From: Planctomycetota bacterium
Lineage (GTDB): Bacteria > Planctomycetota > UBA1135
DNA: 64,000 nucleotides
Direction: 5' to 3'
Assembly: GCA_008501825.1 (NCBI GenBank)
Contig: QQUA01000022.1
Location: 149,225-213,224 of the forward strand
In this document: one piece after another, positions 46,260-54,665 of the stretch
Position numbering within the stretch: position 1 is the first letter of the stretch
How the letters are laid out: the number at the start of each line of letters is the position of its first letter
Made by a program: the position numbers and the translations under genes
The notes under the pieces: generated by a model
Told to the model about the DNA's origin: nothing
The model's input: the letters and a program-made list of their open reading frames with translations, nothing else
Database searches by the model: none

Positions 46260-46294
46260 AAGCTGATCCTAAGAGGAAACCGACCAACTTTCCC

Positions 46295-46951
46295 TCAAGA
46301 ATCTCTCTGGGACATCAAATGATTCAGGACTTGGATTCCGTCCGGCCGGAAACTCATGGCGTATTGGTCGGCAAATTCCTCCCGCTCGGCCACGTTGGCC
46401 TTGGACCAATGGCGATGGAAAAAGTCCACGTGGTGACCGACTTCGTGAAAGAGAACTTCTACAAAATACCGCCGCAGATTGTCCAAACTGAAATTCGCAT
46501 GCCATCCGCCTTTTCGGTAAAAAGGTTCCGCTCCGAAACGAGCATATTCCTTGGCCACTCGGCCGCTTGGCTTTCGCCTGCCCAGCCATAAATTCATATC
46601 CTTTCTCCACGAATACATGACCACCAAATGAACGCCTCGGCCGCAGATAAATTCAGCCAGCGGCGATCCCTTGGGGTTCTGCCGTTTCAACCAAAGATGA
46701 GTAATTCCTTTGGTATGCCCGGCCGGCAAGGCTTTCAAGGCTTGGAGGCATTCTTCCCCGTTCAAAGGGAAGAAGTAGTCTCGGGACGGATTGTCCTCGA
46801 TCAGAATCGGAGTCTGTTGATCGAGACCGGGAGGCGAGAGCGAGTGCGCACGACGAAAAATTTGATCGGCCAGTTTGGGGCGAGCCCGCCCGCCGTATAC
46901 GTCGCCAAGCTTGCGGTTCTTCCTCCAAGCCGTGTGTTTGCGGCTTCTCAT
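46295..46951 (-). CDS. Putative zincin with HEVGHH motif, unknown family
   Basis: The product is 218 residues from ATG 46951; a GTG at 47014 would lengthen it. It is a basic protein with no signal. HEVGHHVDFFHRHW (about residues 170-183) is a clear HExxH zinc-binding site, with downstream acidic residues (REEFADQYA) supplying a possible third ligand. The pattern resembles small putative metallopeptidases of the ImmA/IrrE- or SprT-like type, but no further signature identifies the family. Function unknown. Confidence 0.6.
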   Translation of the reverse strand: MRSRKHTAWRKNRKLGDVYGGRARPKLADQIFRRAHSLSPPGLDQQTPILIEDNPSRDYFFPLNGEECLQALKALPAGHTKGITHLWLKRQNPKGSPLAEFICGRGVHLVVMYSWRKDMNLWLGRRKPSGRVAKEYARFGAEPFYRKGGWHANFSLDNLRRYFVEVLFHEVGHHVDFFHRHWSKANVAEREEFADQYAMSFRPDGIQVLNHLMSQRDS

Positions 46952-47097
46952 CTTCCCCCACTTTAACCATCTACCGAGCGATCCATCCCTTCTTTGGTGG
47001 TTCGCCGGATTCACGTCGGCGGCATTCCAGCCGGAACCAAACCATCACATCCGGGTTTCAGCAGGGAGATGGTCCTACGGCCATCGCCTAACTCATC

Positions 47098-48126
47098 ATG
47101 CGAATCCTGTCCCTTCTTTTTGCTTGGACGGTTTTCTTACCGATCCTCCTTCCCGCCCAAGAAACCGAGAGCCCTGCTCAAAGGAACCGGCAGGCGGCGC
47201 CCAAAATCCAATGGTTCGGAACCTGGAGCCAAGCTTTGGCCGAAGCCAAGCGGACCGGTCGCCCGATCCTGCTCACCTCAGCAGCCCCCCAATGCCGCGG
47301 CGTTTCCGGCATGTGGTGACCGGGCAAAGTCAAAGCGGATCAGGATTTCTGGTCCGACGCCACGGTCGTGGCGGCATCCCGGGAATGGATTTGCGTTCGT
47401 TTGGCCACCTACGAAAACCGAGAAGAAGGCGAGTTGTTGCACTCCTTTTTCCGAGGCCGAGGGACCTTGGAAAACACCCTCACCATTTTGTTGAAGCCAA
47501 ACGGAAAGGAGACTCTCAGTCGCGGCGGTCGAGGTCCTTCTTGGTTGCTGGAGGGGGAAGAACGGGGGCCTCACGCCAGTCCGAGTCCGGATGCGGCTTC
47601 CCGCCTGACAGCATTGCTGCAAAATAAATCCGAGGCCTATCGCCACCGGCCTCCGGCCCGCTCCTTACCCTTGAATTTGGACTTTCGCCGGGCCCTGAAC
47701 GTAGCCGCATGCGATAACCAACCTTTGGTGGTGCTGGTTTCTCGTTCCAAAACGGCATTGAATCAAGCGGAAAAACGCTTGGCCGAACTGGCTTGGTCCA
47801 AACCCTTTCTGGGTAGATTGCAATACGTCCGGGTGGAAGACGTAGAGGAACTGGAATCCATTCCGGGGCTTCCGAAAGGCGATTCCATCGTGGTCCTGCA
47901 ACCTGACGCTTTCGGGCTCAAGGGAAAGGTCCTGGCTTCTGCTCCGTTGCAAGGCTCGAAGAATAAACTGGCTCAAGCCCTGAGCTTAGGACTGGAACGC
48001 TTTGCTTCTTTGGAAAAAGACCTACGCCGCCATATCGCCCAAGGTCAGCGAGCCGGTATCGAGTGGACTTCCGAAATCCCGGTGACCGATCCCGGGGCGT
48101 CGAGCCCGCGCCGTCAAGGCAGGTAA
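47098..48126 (+). CDS. Thioredoxin-like exported protein, candidate selenoprotein (in-frame TGA)
   Basis: ATG 47098 to a stop at 48124-48126 encodes 342 residues if TGA 47317-47319 (residue 74) is decoded. A signal peptide (ILSLLFAWTVFLPILLPAQ) precedes a thioredoxin-like region: QALAEAKRTGRPILLTSAAPQC(66)RGVSGMW then the TGA, then PGKVKADQDFW. C66 and codon 74 would give a Cys-x7-Sec pair. The frame stays open for 269 codons after the TGA and encodes plausible protein (ICVRLATYENREEG, then a second thioredoxin-like half with PLVVLVSRSKTALNQAEKRL). A SECIS-like hairpin lies at the expected distance. Alternatives are a nonsense mutation or readthrough. Its partners are unknown. Confidence 0.6.
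47336..47356 (+). promoter_or_regulatory. Putative bacterial SECIS element
   Basis: CGGATCAG (47336-47343) and CTGGTCCG (47349-47356) form an 8-bp stem (one G-U pair). The loop is GATTT, with G first, and the stem starts 16 bases and the loop 24 bases after the TGA at 47317-47319. Bacterial SECIS consensus asks for a stem-loop just after the UGA with a G at the start of its apical loop, and this fits. It is not proof of Sec insertion. Confidence 0.5.
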
Positions 48127-48133
48127 GGTTGAG

Positions 48134-48694
48134 CTAGTTGCCGAGAACCAGAAGCCGAATGGCATTGCGCATGATCCGCCGGTACTCATTCCGGTCATCT
48201 ACCCGGAATTTGAGGCCGGCGGAGACCGCGTAGAGCACTTCCGCCATGCTCTCGGCGGAAATGCCTTTCCTTTCTACCGGCCGCATTTCCTCGGCCAGTC
48301 GTTGAATGAAAGAGGCTTGGAAATCGGTCACTCGATCTCCGACCAAACGCTGGGAAGCTTCCAGCAACTCATCCATGGCCACGGCATTCATGCCGTAAGT
48401 GACGAATGCACCTTTGTAGGCGTCAAAAGCGCCAAGCAGCCGATCTTCCAGGGAACCGGCTGGATCTTCCAAGGCCGCTTGAATGCCGCTGTTCGTGCGA
48501 CTCATGAGGAACTCAAGCGCTTCCACGAACAAGGCCTCTTTGCTGCGAAAGTGCAGATAGAGGCCCTGTCGAGACAATCCAGCTCCTCGAGCTACATCGT
48601 CCATGGAAGTTTTGCGGTAACCAAAGCGCAGAAAGAGGGCTGAAGCCACTTCAAGCAGCTCTTCCTTGCGAGCAGATTCAGGGGAGGCGGCCAT
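48134..48694 (-). CDS. TetR family transcriptional regulator
   Basis: The 186-residue product has an N-terminal helix-turn-helix (LLEVASALFLRFGYRKTSMDDVARGAGLSRQGLYLHFRSKEALF) and a diverse C-terminal ligand domain. It follows the SDR gene on the same strand after 17 bases. A 19-bp palindrome in the SDR promoter (49662-49680) is the likely operator. By position the regulator may also control the divergent RND efflux pair (inference). Confidence 0.9.
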   Translation of the reverse strand: MAASPESARKEELLEVASALFLRFGYRKTSMDDVARGAGLSRQGLYLHFRSKEALFVEALEFLMSRTNSGIQAALEDPAGSLEDRLLGAFDAYKGAFVTYGMNAVAMDELLEASQRLVGDRVTDFQASFIQRLAEEMRPVERKGISAESMAEVLYAVSAGLKFRVDDRNEYRRIMRNAIRLLVLGN

Positions 48695-48711
48695 TTCAGA
48701 GGCCTGCCATC

Positions 48712-49620
48712 CTAATTCCTTCCAAAATCAAAATGGACTCCGGTCAATTCCTCACTGATTTGCCACAAGCGAGCGGCGTCTTCCTCAATCTTGGCACGTT
48801 TCACCATGGACACCCGTTTGGGGTAGCCACGCATTTGGAATAGTCCGGAAGGCCCGAAGTAATCCCCCGTGGAAGCTTGGGGATCGGTGGCAGCCCGCAG
48901 GGTCGGTAGGGCTCCCTGCTGCGGCTTCATGCTAAAGAGGGGGTTGAGAAAACGAACAAAGCCGGAGTTCCGCTGCAGATCGGTTCGGGTCCAACCAGGA
49001 TGGGCGGCGGTAACTGACACCGTGGAGCCGACGGCTCGGAGCCGGCGCTTCAACTCTTGGACAAAGAGTTGATTGGCGAGTTTGCTTTGGCCATAGGCCG
49101 GCCAGGCTGCGTAGCCCCGCTGCTCGAACTGAAGGTCGTCGAATTGGATTTTCCCTCCCGCGGCCATAGTGCTGGACACGACCACGATGCGGGAACCCGA
49201 GGCGGCTTGCACCAGCGGCAGCAGCAAGCCGACCAGGGCGAAATGGCCCAGGTGATTGATGCCGAATTGCAGCTCGAAGCCTTGGGCGGTCTTGCCCTCC
49301 GGCGGCACCATCACGCCGGCATTCAAAATCAAGAGATCGAGCCTATCTTCTTTATCTAAAACCCTATGAGAAAATTTCTGAACGTCATTCAAGTCGGCCA
49401 GATCCAGTAATTCCAGGGAAACCTCGGCGGTGGGAACTTGCTGCAAGATCCGCTCAACCGCCGACTGTCCCTTCTCGGCATTGCGGCACGCCAGGATGAC
49501 CTTGGCCCCCTTGCGGGCCAGGGAAAGGGCGGTTTCAAAACCGATGCCGGTATTGGCCCCGGTCACCAGGGCGGTGCGGCCGTTTTGATCGGGAATTTGG
49601 TCGTGGGTCCAGGATTTCAT
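48712..49620 (-). CDS. Short-chain dehydrogenase/reductase (retinol-dehydrogenase-like)
   Basis: The 302-residue product has the NADP-type TGANTGIG motif (20-27), CRNAEKG, NAGV (100-103), catalytic S150, Y176 and K180 (YGQSKLANQLF), and a PGWTRTDL segment. This is the layout of SDR proteins related to retinol dehydrogenase and WWOX. The substrate is unknown. AGGAGA precedes the ATG by 5 bases. It is the first gene of an SDR-TetR unit and is divergent from the RND efflux genes. Confidence 0.9.
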   Translation of the reverse strand: MKSWTHDQIPDQNGRTALVTGANTGIGFETALSLARKGAKVILACRNAEKGQSAVERILQQVPTAEVSLELLDLADLNDVQKFSHRVLDKEDRLDLLILNAGVMVPPEGKTAQGFELQFGINHLGHFALVGLLLPLVQAASGSRIVVVSSTMAAGGKIQFDDLQFEQRGYAAWPAYGQSKLANQLFVQELKRRLRAVGSTVSVTAAHPGWTRTDLQRNSGFVRFLNPLFSMKPQQGALPTLRAATDPQASTGDYFGPSGLFQMRGYPKRVSMVKRAKIEEDAARLWQISEELTGVHFDFGRN

Positions 49621-49646
49621 GGCTTTCTCCTCTGAAGTCCATTCAA

Positions 49647-49680
49647 ACTTTACGGCATAGATCTAACTTGTCAAGTTAGA
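49647..49680. promoter_or_regulatory. TetR operator and overlapping divergent promoters
   Basis: TCTAACTTGTCAAGTTAGA (49662-49680) is a perfect 19-base palindrome (9-bp arms, single central base). On the minus strand it contains a consensus -35 TTGACA (49669-49674), with -10-like TAAAGT (49647-49652) 16 bases away. On the plus strand it contains -35-like TTGTCA. It lies between SDR-TetR and the RND operon, so a TetR dimer bound here could repress both sides. Confidence 0.65.
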
Positions 49681-49747
49681 AAAACCTGTAAAGGTCCTTC
49701 GCATCGGTTCCCGCTCCACGCATTGGAATTCAGGGGGTCGGCTTATC

Positions 49748-51370
49748 ATGCCGGCCATGGGGCGCCTCACCAGTTTGTTGTTCCTCGGCTTAGCCACAGC
49801 TTGCTCGGACGAAAATCCGGTTCAAGAAATTGAGGCTTTTCGACCGGTCAGCGCATTGCGACTCAAAAGCAGCAACCCAGGTTCGAAGACTCGCCTGACC
49901 GGCGCCGTCGGACCGTGGCGGCAGGAAGACCTCGCTTTTGAAATCCCGGGGCGGTTGATTTGGGTCATCGATGAAGGCTTGGAAGTCGAAGCTCGGCACT
50001 TGGGTGAAGATGGCTCCCCATTGCTGGAAGGAACGGCCATCGCTCGGCTTGATCCACTTCCTTATGAATTGGAACGGGCCAGGGCTCAAGCCCAACTTCA
50101 AGCTGCAAAAGCTCAGGTGGTCGCTTCTCGCCTGAACCTCGAAAAAATCTTGCCCCGACAGTTAGCGGAAGCGGAGGTCGATCGCAACTTGGCGATCAAG
50201 GATCGCAACCGAGCTCGAGATTTATTCCAACAAGGTGTCGGCCCGGAGGCAGATTTGGATCAAGCTCAAGCCCGTTTGGATACCGCCGAGGCCGCCTTGG
50301 ATCGGGCTCAAGCCAGTTTGGAAGCCGGGCAAGCCGATCTTGAAGCCCTGGAAGCCCAAGCCGCTTTGTATACGGAAGCTTTAAAACAAGCAGAGCGCGA
50401 TTTGGCCAATTGCACGCTTTATTCTCCCTTTTCCGGACAAGTCGCTGAAATCCACGTGATTCAAGGAGCGGTGGTGGCTGCGGGATCGCCGGTGGCCAAC
50501 GTGGTGGTTATGGATCCGGTGAAAATCGAATTGGCCGTATCGGCGGAAACGGATCGCCAAATTCCATTTCATTCCATCGTGTCCATTCACCCGCCCAATT
50601 CGGAGGATGCCCTCCCGGCGGTCATTTGGCGCAAAGATACGATCGCCGATCCGGCGACTCGAACTTTCCGGCTGACCTTGCTGACTCGCAACTCGCGAAG
50701 CCTCGGGAAACAATCGGGAGAATCGGCCGGTATCAAGGAAGTCACCGGTTTCCGCCGGCCGATGTACCGGGAAAAATTCGGCGAGGGCTCCCTTTTTCTC
50801 GGCGAACAAGCTTTATACGGAGCCGAAGGCGCGGAATACGTCTGGGAAGTGGTAGGAGCTCGAGCGGACTTGACCGATACGCCCGATTTTCAAAACGGCC
50901 TCGCCGTTCGACGCCTAAATATCTCCACGGCAGGAGGTTCCCGGTGGATGTTGGGTGTTTTTCCTCACCGGGAATTGGTCGATCCAGCTTCCATTCGACC
51001 GGATTCTCTCTTGGTGGTTGGAGCCCCGGATGATCTTCAAGATGGAGACCGGGTTGGATTGGCTCAGGAACGCTGGTTGTTAAGACCCGGCGATTTAGTG
51101 GAAATTGAGTTAGGGGTAGAAAAGATCCAGCCCGGTTTTTACGTACCGATGGAAGCCATCGTCGCCCGTGGAGAGGCTTCCTCGGTGTTCGTGGTGGAGC
51201 AAGGGAAAGCTCGACTCATGGCGGTCAAGCTCCTTGAAACGGTCGGAGAACTTAAAAGAATCGAAGCCGAAAGCCTGCGCGAAGGCATGGAGATCGTCGT
51301 GCAAGGTTGCCACTATTTGTTCGATGGCGATCCGATCAAAGTCCTTCGGTATGAGGAGTTGCAGCCTTGA
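49748..51370 (+). CDS. RND efflux membrane fusion lipoprotein (HlyD family)
   Basis: The 540-residue product has a lipobox LATAC (Cys19). A long alpha-helical hairpin (about residues 115-235, ELERARAQAQLQAAKAQ to LEALEAQAALYTEALKQAERDLANCTLYSPFSG) is flanked by lipoyl-like beta segments (LYSPFSGQVAEIHVIQGAVV). It is longer than the usual MFP because of an insert at ~320-420. It links an inner-membrane RND pump to an outer-membrane channel. Its stop overlaps the RND start (TTGA). No outer-membrane factor is adjacent. Confidence 0.88.
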   Translation: MPAMGRLTSLLFLGLATACSDENPVQEIEAFRPVSALRLKSSNPGSKTRLTGAVGPWRQEDLAFEIPGRLIWVIDEGLEVEARHLGEDGSPLLEGTAIARLDPLPYELERARAQAQLQAAKAQVVASRLNLEKILPRQLAEAEVDRNLAIKDRNRARDLFQQGVGPEADLDQAQARLDTAEAALDRAQASLEAGQADLEALEAQAALYTEALKQAERDLANCTLYSPFSGQVAEIHVIQGAVVAAGSPVANVVVMDPVKIELAVSAETDRQIPFHSIVSIHPPNSEDALPAVIWRKDTIADPATRTFRLTLLTRNSRSLGKQSGESAGIKEVTGFRRPMYREKFGEGSLFLGEQALYGAEGAEYVWEVVGARADLTDTPDFQNGLAVRRLNISTAGGSRWMLGVFPHRELVDPASIRPDSLLVVGAPDDLQDGDRVGLAQERWLLRPGDLVEIELGVEKIQPGFYVPMEAIVARGEASSVFVVEQGKARLMAVKLLETVGELKRIEAESLREGMEIVVQGCHYLFDGDPIKVLRYEELQP

Positions 51371-54300
51371 GCCTGACCCGTTTCGCTCTTCAGAACAAGT
51401 CGATCGTGTTGGCGGCCACCGCCTTATTGGTCGGCTACGGCATCTTCGCCTTCCAAACCATGCCGCGAAGGGAGGACCCGGAGTTCACGATCCGGGGCAC
51501 CCGAATCGAAACTCGTTGGCCGGGCGCCCCCGCCGAACAGGTGGAAGAGTTGGTATCGGTTCCGATCGAAGAAGCGGTTCGTGGTTTGGACGAAGTCAGT
51601 CAGGTCACTTCAACCAGTCGCACCGGTCTTTCCATCGTTGCAGTTGAGTTAGACGACGCCATTACCGACGTCGACCAAGTTTGGAACGACGTCAGAGCAG
51701 AAGTTGACCGGATTCGGAATCAGCTTCCGGACGGAGTTCAAGATCCGCTGGTGAATACCCGCTTTGGCGATACGGCGGCTCTGCTGCTTGCCATCGTCCA
51801 AACACCCCTCCCCGGGGCTTCTTCCATCGAACATCCTTATTCTCCCCGAGAACTTGAACTGATCGCCGACCGGCTCAAGGACGAACTCTATCTGGTGGAA
51901 GGAGTCGCCACCGTTTCACTCTATGGAGTTCAAAGGGAAGCCCTTTTTCTCGAAGTGGAGCCGGGGCGGTGGAGCGGTTTGCAATTGACTTTGGATCAGT
52001 TGCGGGATCGGATCAACGCCCGCAATATCGTCGCCCCAGGTGGAGCGATCGATACCGAACGAGGGCGCTTCAGCGTCAAGCCATCCGGCGATCTAGGTGC
52101 CCTCGATGAACTGCAACGAATCATCATCGGAGCCGACGACGGCGGGCATCCCGTCTATTTGAACGATCTCGAAATTCAAGTGAAGCGGGCTTACGCCGAC
52201 CCTCCGTCCCAACTTTTCCGACAGACCAACGCCTCCGGCTTTAGCAGCGAGTGCGTATTGATTTCGGTAACGATGAAATCCGGCTTCAAGATCACCGACT
52301 TGGGAGTTGCCGCCAAGCAGGTCATCGCCAGATCGCAACGGACCCTACTTCCTCCCGACGTCGACGTGGTCCTTGTATCGGATCAACCCTTGATGGTCGA
52401 TCAGAAAATCTCCGATTTCTTGCTGAACCTCGGGCAAGCGGTATTGATCGTTGTCCTCGTTGCTTTCCTGATGATCGGAATTCGTATCGCCTTGGTCATG
52501 GCTTCGGCGATTCCTATCGTAGTGGTAATTTCGATTGGGCTTTCCAGTTGGTTCGGGGTTCAATTGGAGCAGATTTCCATTGCATCCCTCATCATTGCCC
52601 TTGGCTTATTGGTGGATTGCGCCATTGAAGTGGGTGACAACATCCACCGCTTTTTGGCCATGGGGAAATCCCGCAAGGAGGCCACCTTGGAAGGAGTGAA
52701 GGAAATCGCCTTCCCGGTTCTCATCGCCACCCTAACCACGGTAGCGGCATTTTTGCCGATGGTGACCATTCCTGGTGGTTCCGGGGAATTCCTTTACAGC
52801 CTGCCGGTGGTGGTTTCCATCACCTTATTGGTGAGTTGGCTTACCGGCATGACCACTACCGCCCTGCTCGGCTACGTAATCATGCGAGCCCCGAAAGGTG
52901 GCGGCCACGGCGTGTCTCCCTTTGTTTGGATCTTGCGTGGTTTGACCCTGGGCCGCTTTCCAAAGCCGCAGGACAGCCCAAGCGGAGGCACTTACCGCGC
53001 CGTAGCCGGTTTCTGCCTTCGCTTTAAATGGATTCCCCTCGTTCTCGCCGTGGCGGCGTTTTTGTTCGCCGTAAGTCGGCCGATCGGAAGCCAGTTTTTC
53101 CCGCCGAATTATCGCAATCAATTCACCATCGATCTGCATCTCCCGGAAGGAACGCCAATCCAGAAAACTTCTCGAGTCACGGCCGAACTGGAAAAGATCG
53201 TCGTGGAAGAAGGTCGCCGCTCCGCTGCCAGAGCCGCAGAGAGTGCCGCTGCCGGGGAGGCATCCGAAACTCATTTGGTGAGCATGACCACCTTCGTCGG
53301 CGGTGGTTCTCCCCGCTGGTATTTGAGTTTGAATCCGCCGGATCCGGTGGCCAATGTCGCTCATGCGGTCGTCAATGTCGCAAAAGCGGAGCACGTGGAT
53401 GACTTGGTGGCTTCCATCCAACGGCGGGCGGAACGAGAACTTGCAGGGGTTCGCGTGGCCGTGCAAAAACTCATGAACGGTCCGGCGGTGGACGCCCCCA
53501 TCGGTCTTCGCATCTTCGGCGAAGAAGCCGGCCAACTGCGTAAGCTTTCAGCGAGCCTTCAGCAAATCCTGAGCCAAACGCCGGGAACTTGGGACGTCCA
53601 CGATACCTGGGGCAATCTCGGTTATCAGATTGACGTAGAAATCGACGAAGAACGGGCCTTGCTTGCCGGAGTCACCCATGCCAGCGTCGCCAAGAGCCTT
53701 AACGCGTATTACAGCGGCCATCACCTCACCACCTACCGGGAAGGAGATCATCAAATTCCGGTTTACCTTCGGGTTCCCCCGGCGTCACGACGCTCCATCG
53801 AACCTCTCCAGGATGTTTTCGTGGAAGGCAATCAAGGCAAGGTACCGTTGGACGCCGTAGCCACGGTCGAAGCCAAACACCAACCGGTCAAAATCGTGCG
53901 GCGGGATGGAGCTCGGATGATTGAAGTCCGCGCCCGAAATCGCCCCGGTTCTTTGGCCAACGAGATCCTCGCTCAAGCTCAACCAAAGATCGATGCCTTG
54001 GTGAAACAATTTCCGGCCGGATACCGCCTGGAAGTGGGCGGCGAAATGGAAGAAACCAAGGAAGGGCAAGCCAAGATCATGGCCGCCTTCATGATTTCTA
54101 TATTCCTCATCATTTTCCTATTGGTGGTCCAATACAACTCGGTGATCAAGCCGTTCTTCGTCATCCTCACCTTGCCGATGGCGGCCACCGGCGCCTTCTT
54201 GGGTTTGTGGATCATGGATGCGCCGGCTAGTTTTTTCGCCAATCTAGGGCTCCTATCCTTGGCCGGAGTGGTGTTAAACGATGCCATTGTCTTGATCGAA

Positions 54301-54639
54301 TTCGTGGAGAATTTGATCGCTGAAAAGCTCCGGAAGCAGGAAGATTTGGCTGCTCCGGGCCAACCTCATGCCTGCGGCTTGACCATACCGGCATTCCGAA
54401 ACTGCGTGGTCGAAGGAGCTCGGATGCGCATCCTACCCATTTCGCTGACTTCGCTGACCACCATCGGCGGTCTCATCCCCTTGGCCTTAAGCGGAGGCCC
54501 GATGTGGGAACCGCTTTGCTACGTCCTAATCTTCGGCTTAGCCTTGGCCACGTTCATGACCCTGTTCGTCCTGCCGACGATTTACGCCATTTTCGTGGAA
54601 TGGTTCCGGGTCCGAACCGTTCGCCTCGAAGAGGCTTGA
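51367..54639 (+). CDS. RND efflux permease (AcrB/MexF-like)
   Basis: The 1090-residue inner-membrane pump has the usual two-fold layout. The first helix is at ~11-28, a long periplasmic domain follows, and six helices cover ~350-550 with SIASLIIALGLLVDCAIEVGDNI (TM4 acidic residues). A second half has helices from ~905 (IMAAFMISIFLIIFLLVVQYNSVIKPFFVILTLPMAATGAF, LLSLAGVVLNDAIVLIEF). TTG start with GAGGAG eight bases upstream. TM4 has no HME DFG-type signature, so an organic-substrate RND (HAE type) is likelier. Regulation by the adjacent TetR is probable. Confidence 0.92.
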   Translation: MSLTRFALQNKSIVLAATALLVGYGIFAFQTMPRREDPEFTIRGTRIETRWPGAPAEQVEELVSVPIEEAVRGLDEVSQVTSTSRTGLSIVAVELDDAITDVDQVWNDVRAEVDRIRNQLPDGVQDPLVNTRFGDTAALLLAIVQTPLPGASSIEHPYSPRELELIADRLKDELYLVEGVATVSLYGVQREALFLEVEPGRWSGLQLTLDQLRDRINARNIVAPGGAIDTERGRFSVKPSGDLGALDELQRIIIGADDGGHPVYLNDLEIQVKRAYADPPSQLFRQTNASGFSSECVLISVTMKSGFKITDLGVAAKQVIARSQRTLLPPDVDVVLVSDQPLMVDQKISDFLLNLGQAVLIVVLVAFLMIGIRIALVMASAIPIVVVISIGLSSWFGVQLEQISIASLIIALGLLVDCAIEVGDNIHRFLAMGKSRKEATLEGVKEIAFPVLIATLTTVAAFLPMVTIPGGSGEFLYSLPVVVSITLLVSWLTGMTTTALLGYVIMRAPKGGGHGVSPFVWILRGLTLGRFPKPQDSPSGGTYRAVAGFCLRFKWIPLVLAVAAFLFAVSRPIGSQFFPPNYRNQFTIDLHLPEGTPIQKTSRVTAELEKIVVEEGRRSAARAAESAAAGEASETHLVSMTTFVGGGSPRWYLSLNPPDPVANVAHAVVNVAKAEHVDDLVASIQRRAERELAGVRVAVQKLMNGPAVDAPIGLRIFGEEAGQLRKLSASLQQILSQTPGTWDVHDTWGNLGYQIDVEIDEERALLAGVTHASVAKSLNAYYSGHHLTTYREGDHQIPVYLRVPPASRRSIEPLQDVFVEGNQGKVPLDAVATVEAKHQPVKIVRRDGARMIEVRARNRPGSLANEILAQAQPKIDALVKQFPAGYRLEVGGEMEETKEGQAKIMAAFMISIFLIIFLLVVQYNSVIKPFFVILTLPMAATGAFLGLWIMDAPASFFANLGLLSLAGVVLNDAIVLIEFVENLIAEKLRKQEDLAAPGQPHACGLTIPAFRNCVVEGARMRILPISLTSLTTIGGLIPLALSGGPMWEPLCYVLIFGLALATFMTLFVLPTIYAIFVEWFRVRTVRLEEA

Positions 54640-54665
54640 ATCACCACCGGCTTCCCGGGCCGCAA

